A stretch of 64,000 bases of DNA from an uncultured Pelagibacteraceae bacterium (lineage in GTDB: Bacteria > Pseudomonadota > Alphaproteobacteria > Pelagibacterales > Pelagibacteraceae). The DNA lies in contig CACNZK010000002.1 of assembly GCA_902625035.1 (NCBI GenBank), positions 1 to 64,000 of the forward strand, in the 5' to 3' direction. Position numbers and translations under genes: made by a program. Positions 62,137 to 64,000 of the stretch are shown one piece after another. The notes beneath the pieces are model-generated. The model did not search any database and was not told where the DNA came from. It saw nothing but the letters and a program-made list of their open reading frames with translations. Position 1 is the stretch's first letter, and each line of letters opens with the position of its first letter.

Positions 62137-62756
62137 AATTTTATTCTTTCATTAAACTCTTTTTTTACAACATCCCATTTTAGAATTACAGAGTTAAGAA
62201 CTATTTTACGATCTAAACTTTTTAAATCTTCTGCGATTGGTGCCCACTCAAATAATGATAAAGCGCTGGGGTTAAAGGGTAGATCAATATGATGGTTACC
62301 CCAATCAATATTCTGTAACCTTTCATCAAAACTTTTTTTTGCTTTTTCTATAATGTCAATTGGCATTTTATTTGAAATTTCATCATCCAAAATTTTTAAA
62401 AAAATTTCTTTTGCTTTTTCAGTTTCTTGATAATTAAAATTTGCTTTCAATTTTGAAAACGTAAATAATGTGAGATCTTGAAGAGCAACTGCATAAATAT
62501 TCCACTTAGCAAGGTTTACTGAATCCATAAATGTATCATTTTCGAAATGAAGAACATACCTGGTTCCCATCCTTGTTTTAAGGTAGCCATAAAGAGTAAC
62601 CTGGCTTACCCAAGCAGATTTTGTTTGTATAAAAGTTTCAAGTTCATCTAGGTTGCTAATTTTCCCTTTAGGGATGAAAGCTTTAAACATGGCGAAAAGA
62701 TAAGTCTTAAAATCATGCCAAGTTAGGTCTCTCCACGTTAATTTATATTTCCCCAT
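62133..62756 (-). CDS. hypothetical conserved protein
   Basis: From ATG 62756, which has AGGG 6 bases upstream, the 207-residue protein reads [23 protein letters not shown]. It is soluble with no signal peptide or recognised domain; aromatic residues are frequent and the middle has [20 protein letters not shown] at 62777 would add seven residues. It overlaps acs tail to tail and diverges from the symporter operon. Confidence 0.65.
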   Translation of the reverse strand: MGKYKLTWRDLTWHDFKTYLFAMFKAFIPKGKISNLDELETFIQTKSAWVSQVTLYGYLKTRMGTRYVLHFENDTFMDSVNLAKWNIYAVALQDLTLFTFSKLKANFNYQETEKAKEIFLKILDDEISNKMPIDIIEKAKKSFDERLQNIDWGNHHIDLPFNPSALSLFEWAPIAEDLKSLDRKIVLNSVILKWDVVKKEFNERIKF

Positions 62757-62881
62757 AAAAAACCCTATTTTTGACACTTATAACTAGAAAACGCTAGCAA
62801 ATTTACCAATTTTAACACTTTAATTCTATTTGATAATGGTTATGGTTTTGGCCAGTTATAACTAAAAAGAGAGAGGTATAA

Positions 62882-63142
62882 ATGTCAAAACAAGAACAAC
62901 ATTGGGAAAAATCCAAGGGTTTGCTAATGATGACGTTAGCGATTTGGTTTGTTTTCTCGATTGGCATCTTCCTATTCGGGGCTGAAATGAACGAAGTTAC
63001 GGGACCATTTGGTTATCCGTTAACTTATTGGTTCACATGTCAAGGTTCTCTTGGAATTTTCGTAATACTAATTTTCTGGTTTGCGAATAGACAAGAAAAA
63101 ATTGATGAAGAGTTCGGCTTCAGTGAAAGAGGAGATGACTAA
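62882..63142 (+). CDS. DUF4212 small subunit of a sodium:solute symporter
   Basis: The 86-residue protein has two helices (LLMMTLAIWFVFSIGIFLFGAEM and FTCQGSLGIFVILIFWFANRQ), beginning EQHWEKSKG and containing GPFGYPLTYWF, the DUF4212 pattern. It is encoded just upstream of VC_2705-type symporters as an accessory subunit. RBS GAGAGAGG precedes the ATG. The stop overlaps the next start (TAATG). Confidence 0.92.
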   Translation: MSKQEQHWEKSKGLLMMTLAIWFVFSIGIFLFGAEMNEVTGPFGYPLTYWFTCQGSLGIFVILIFWFANRQEKIDEEFGFSERGDD

Positions 63143-64000
63143 TGATTAAAGGTAATTTTATAGACAATTTACCTAAGGTTTATGGAATCTATACAGGTGG
63201 TTTTTTAGCTTTCATAATCATTATGTCAATTGCCGAGCAGATGGGTATGACAGCGAAAACAATTGGTATTTGTTTCGTTGCCTTCACAGTAGCCATCTAT
63301 GCTATAATTGGTTATCTATCGCGTACAGCTCAAGCTGATGCGTATTACGTAGCAGGAAGACAAGTACCAACCGTGTTCAACGGAATGGCGACAGCAGCAG
63401 ACTGGATGTCTGGTGCATCATTCGTTGCAATGGCAGGTGGTATTTACTTTAAGGGTTACGGTTATATGGCATTACTTGTAGGTTGGACTGGTGGATATGT
63501 ATTAGTTGCATCACTTTTAGCACCTTACCTAAGAAAATTTGGCTGTTACACAGTTCCAGATTTTATTGGTACAAGATACGGTGGTAATTTAAGTAGATTT
63601 ATGGCGGTAGTAGTATTAACTGTTGCTTCATTTACTTACGTGACTGCACAAATTAACGCCACAGGTACAATTGCATCTGTTGCACTTGATATTCCATTCC
63701 AATACGCTGTATACGTTGGACTTATAAGTATCTTACTTTGTTCAATGCTTGGTGGTATGAGAGGAGTAACTTGGACACAGGTAGCACAATATATCGTACT
63801 TATCATAGCTTACTTATTACCAGTATTCTGGATCAGTAACAAAATGGGTGCGGGTTTCTTCCCTCACTTTATGTTAGCTGATGAAGTTTCTAGAATAGCT
63901 GAATTAGAGGCTCAGTTTGGTTTTGTTAAAAACTCTGCTGAAAATCTAAAAGAAGTGCCAAAAGGTTTGGCTGGAATAACTAAAGCTCACTCAGCGGTGA
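63142..64000 (+). CDS. sodium:solute symporter (VC_2705/ActP-like), N-terminal part
   Basis: The frame starts at ATG 63142 and is open to the right edge (about 286 codons). It reads IIGYLSRTAQADAYYVAGR, VFNGMATAADWMSGASFVAMAG and VPDFIGTRYGGNLSRFMAV, the SSS-family sodium-site and helix region. The DUF4212 partner puts it in the VC_2705 group, close to acetate permease ActP. With acs nearby, acetate or another short monocarboxylate is a likely substrate. The C-terminal half lies outside the window. Confidence 0.92.
   Translation, partial: MIKGNFIDNLPKVYGIYTGGFLAFIIIMSIAEQMGMTAKTIGICFVAFTVAIYAIIGYLSRTAQADAYYVAGRQVPTVFNGMATAADWMSGASFVAMAGGIYFKGYGYMALLVGWTGGYVLVASLLAPYLRKFGCYTVPDFIGTRYGGNLSRFMAVVVLTVASFTYVTAQINATGTIASVALDIPFQYAVYVGLISILLCSMLGGMRGVTWTQVAQYIVLIIAYLLPVFWISNKMGAGFFPHFMLADEVSRIAELEAQFGFVKNSAENLKEVPKGLAGITKAHSAV

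Noticed and set aside
62775-62777. GTG start for the hypothetical gene at 62133
   Set aside because: The ATG at 62756 has AGGG at proper spacing; the GTG has none.
1-64000. tRNA, rRNA, CRISPR arrays or mobile elements
   Set aside because: All gaps over about 75 bases were read on both strands and none shows a cloverleaf, repeat-spacer pattern, transposase or terminal inverted repeats.

Overview
The window looks like a chromosomal segment of a streamlined marine alphaproteobacterium of the SAR11 clade (Pelagibacterales). The evidence is very AT-rich DNA, gaps of a few bases or overlapping stop/start codons between most genes, lysine/asparagine-rich proteins, alphaproteobacterial families (DUF2794, IalB, HspQ, DUF2256), a TRAP transporter and DMSP-type acyl-CoA genes. 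I see no tRNA, rRNA, insertion sequence, phage gene or CRISPR array. No gene-free gap is longer than about 160 bases.

Layout. 1-7857 (minus): a type IV pilus block with a PilY1-like tip protein (cut by the window edge), minor pilins of PilX, PilW, PilV and FimT type, a pilin, the ATPase PilT and the prepilin peptidase PilD. 7951-11331: an acyl-CoA ligase and acyl-CoA dehydrogenase resembling DmdB and DmdC. 11358-17698: leuB-leuD-leuC, then rplS-trmD-rpsP-ffh; both ribosomal proteins carry long Ala/Lys/Glu tails. A compact multi-hairpin RNA candidate lies just before ffh. 17860-19601 (plus): dapF-ftsY. 19594-33138 (minus): a hydrolase, an EamA exporter, an amidase, a TRAP transporter and a set of 2-hydroxyacid enzymes (D-2-hydroxyacid dehydrogenase, FAD-linked oxidase, aminotransferase, two tandem FMN dehydrogenases), then a PagL-like lipid A deacylase. 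33155-37263: cytochrome c maturation genes ccmCDEFGH. 37425-43871: hspQ, yciB, DUF2794, a BAX inhibitor-like protein, an aldo/keto reductase, IalB, a 2OG-oxygenase-like protein, argG and a PsiE-like protein. 43878-52117: a cluster with two unusual photolyase homologues, a DUF2256 mini-protein, a DUF4174-like protein, an ArfA-like 45-residue ORF, fasciclin and FG-GAP proteins, an SDR lacking its catalytic Tyr and an ABM/IsdG-like protein. 52123-58501: a PQQ-type sugar dehydrogenase, an EamA exporter, folD, yggT, mscS, hemD and hemC. 58557-64000: tsaD, an EVE protein, acetyl-CoA synthetase with a poly-lysine head, and a DUF4212 plus sodium:solute symporter pair (cut by the right edge).

How genes work together. 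The pilus block supplies pilins, their processing and a motor, but PilB, PilC, PilMNOP and PilQ are not here. The TRAP transporter and the 2-hydroxyacid enzymes would form an uptake-and-oxidation route for compounds such as lactate or glycolate, with an aminotransferase that could make glycine or alanine. Acetyl-CoA synthetase and the symporter pair suggest acetate (or short-chain acid) uptake and activation. ffh and ftsY encode the protein-targeting GTPase and its receptor on either side of a divergent control region.

The items most worth a second look are the NHL propeller inserted into the VWA domain of the pilus tip protein, the RNA before ffh, the photolyase homologue whose domain order looks swapped, the PhrB-type photolyase that has lost its iron-sulphur cysteines, and three genes of 43-58 residues that standard length cut-offs would miss.
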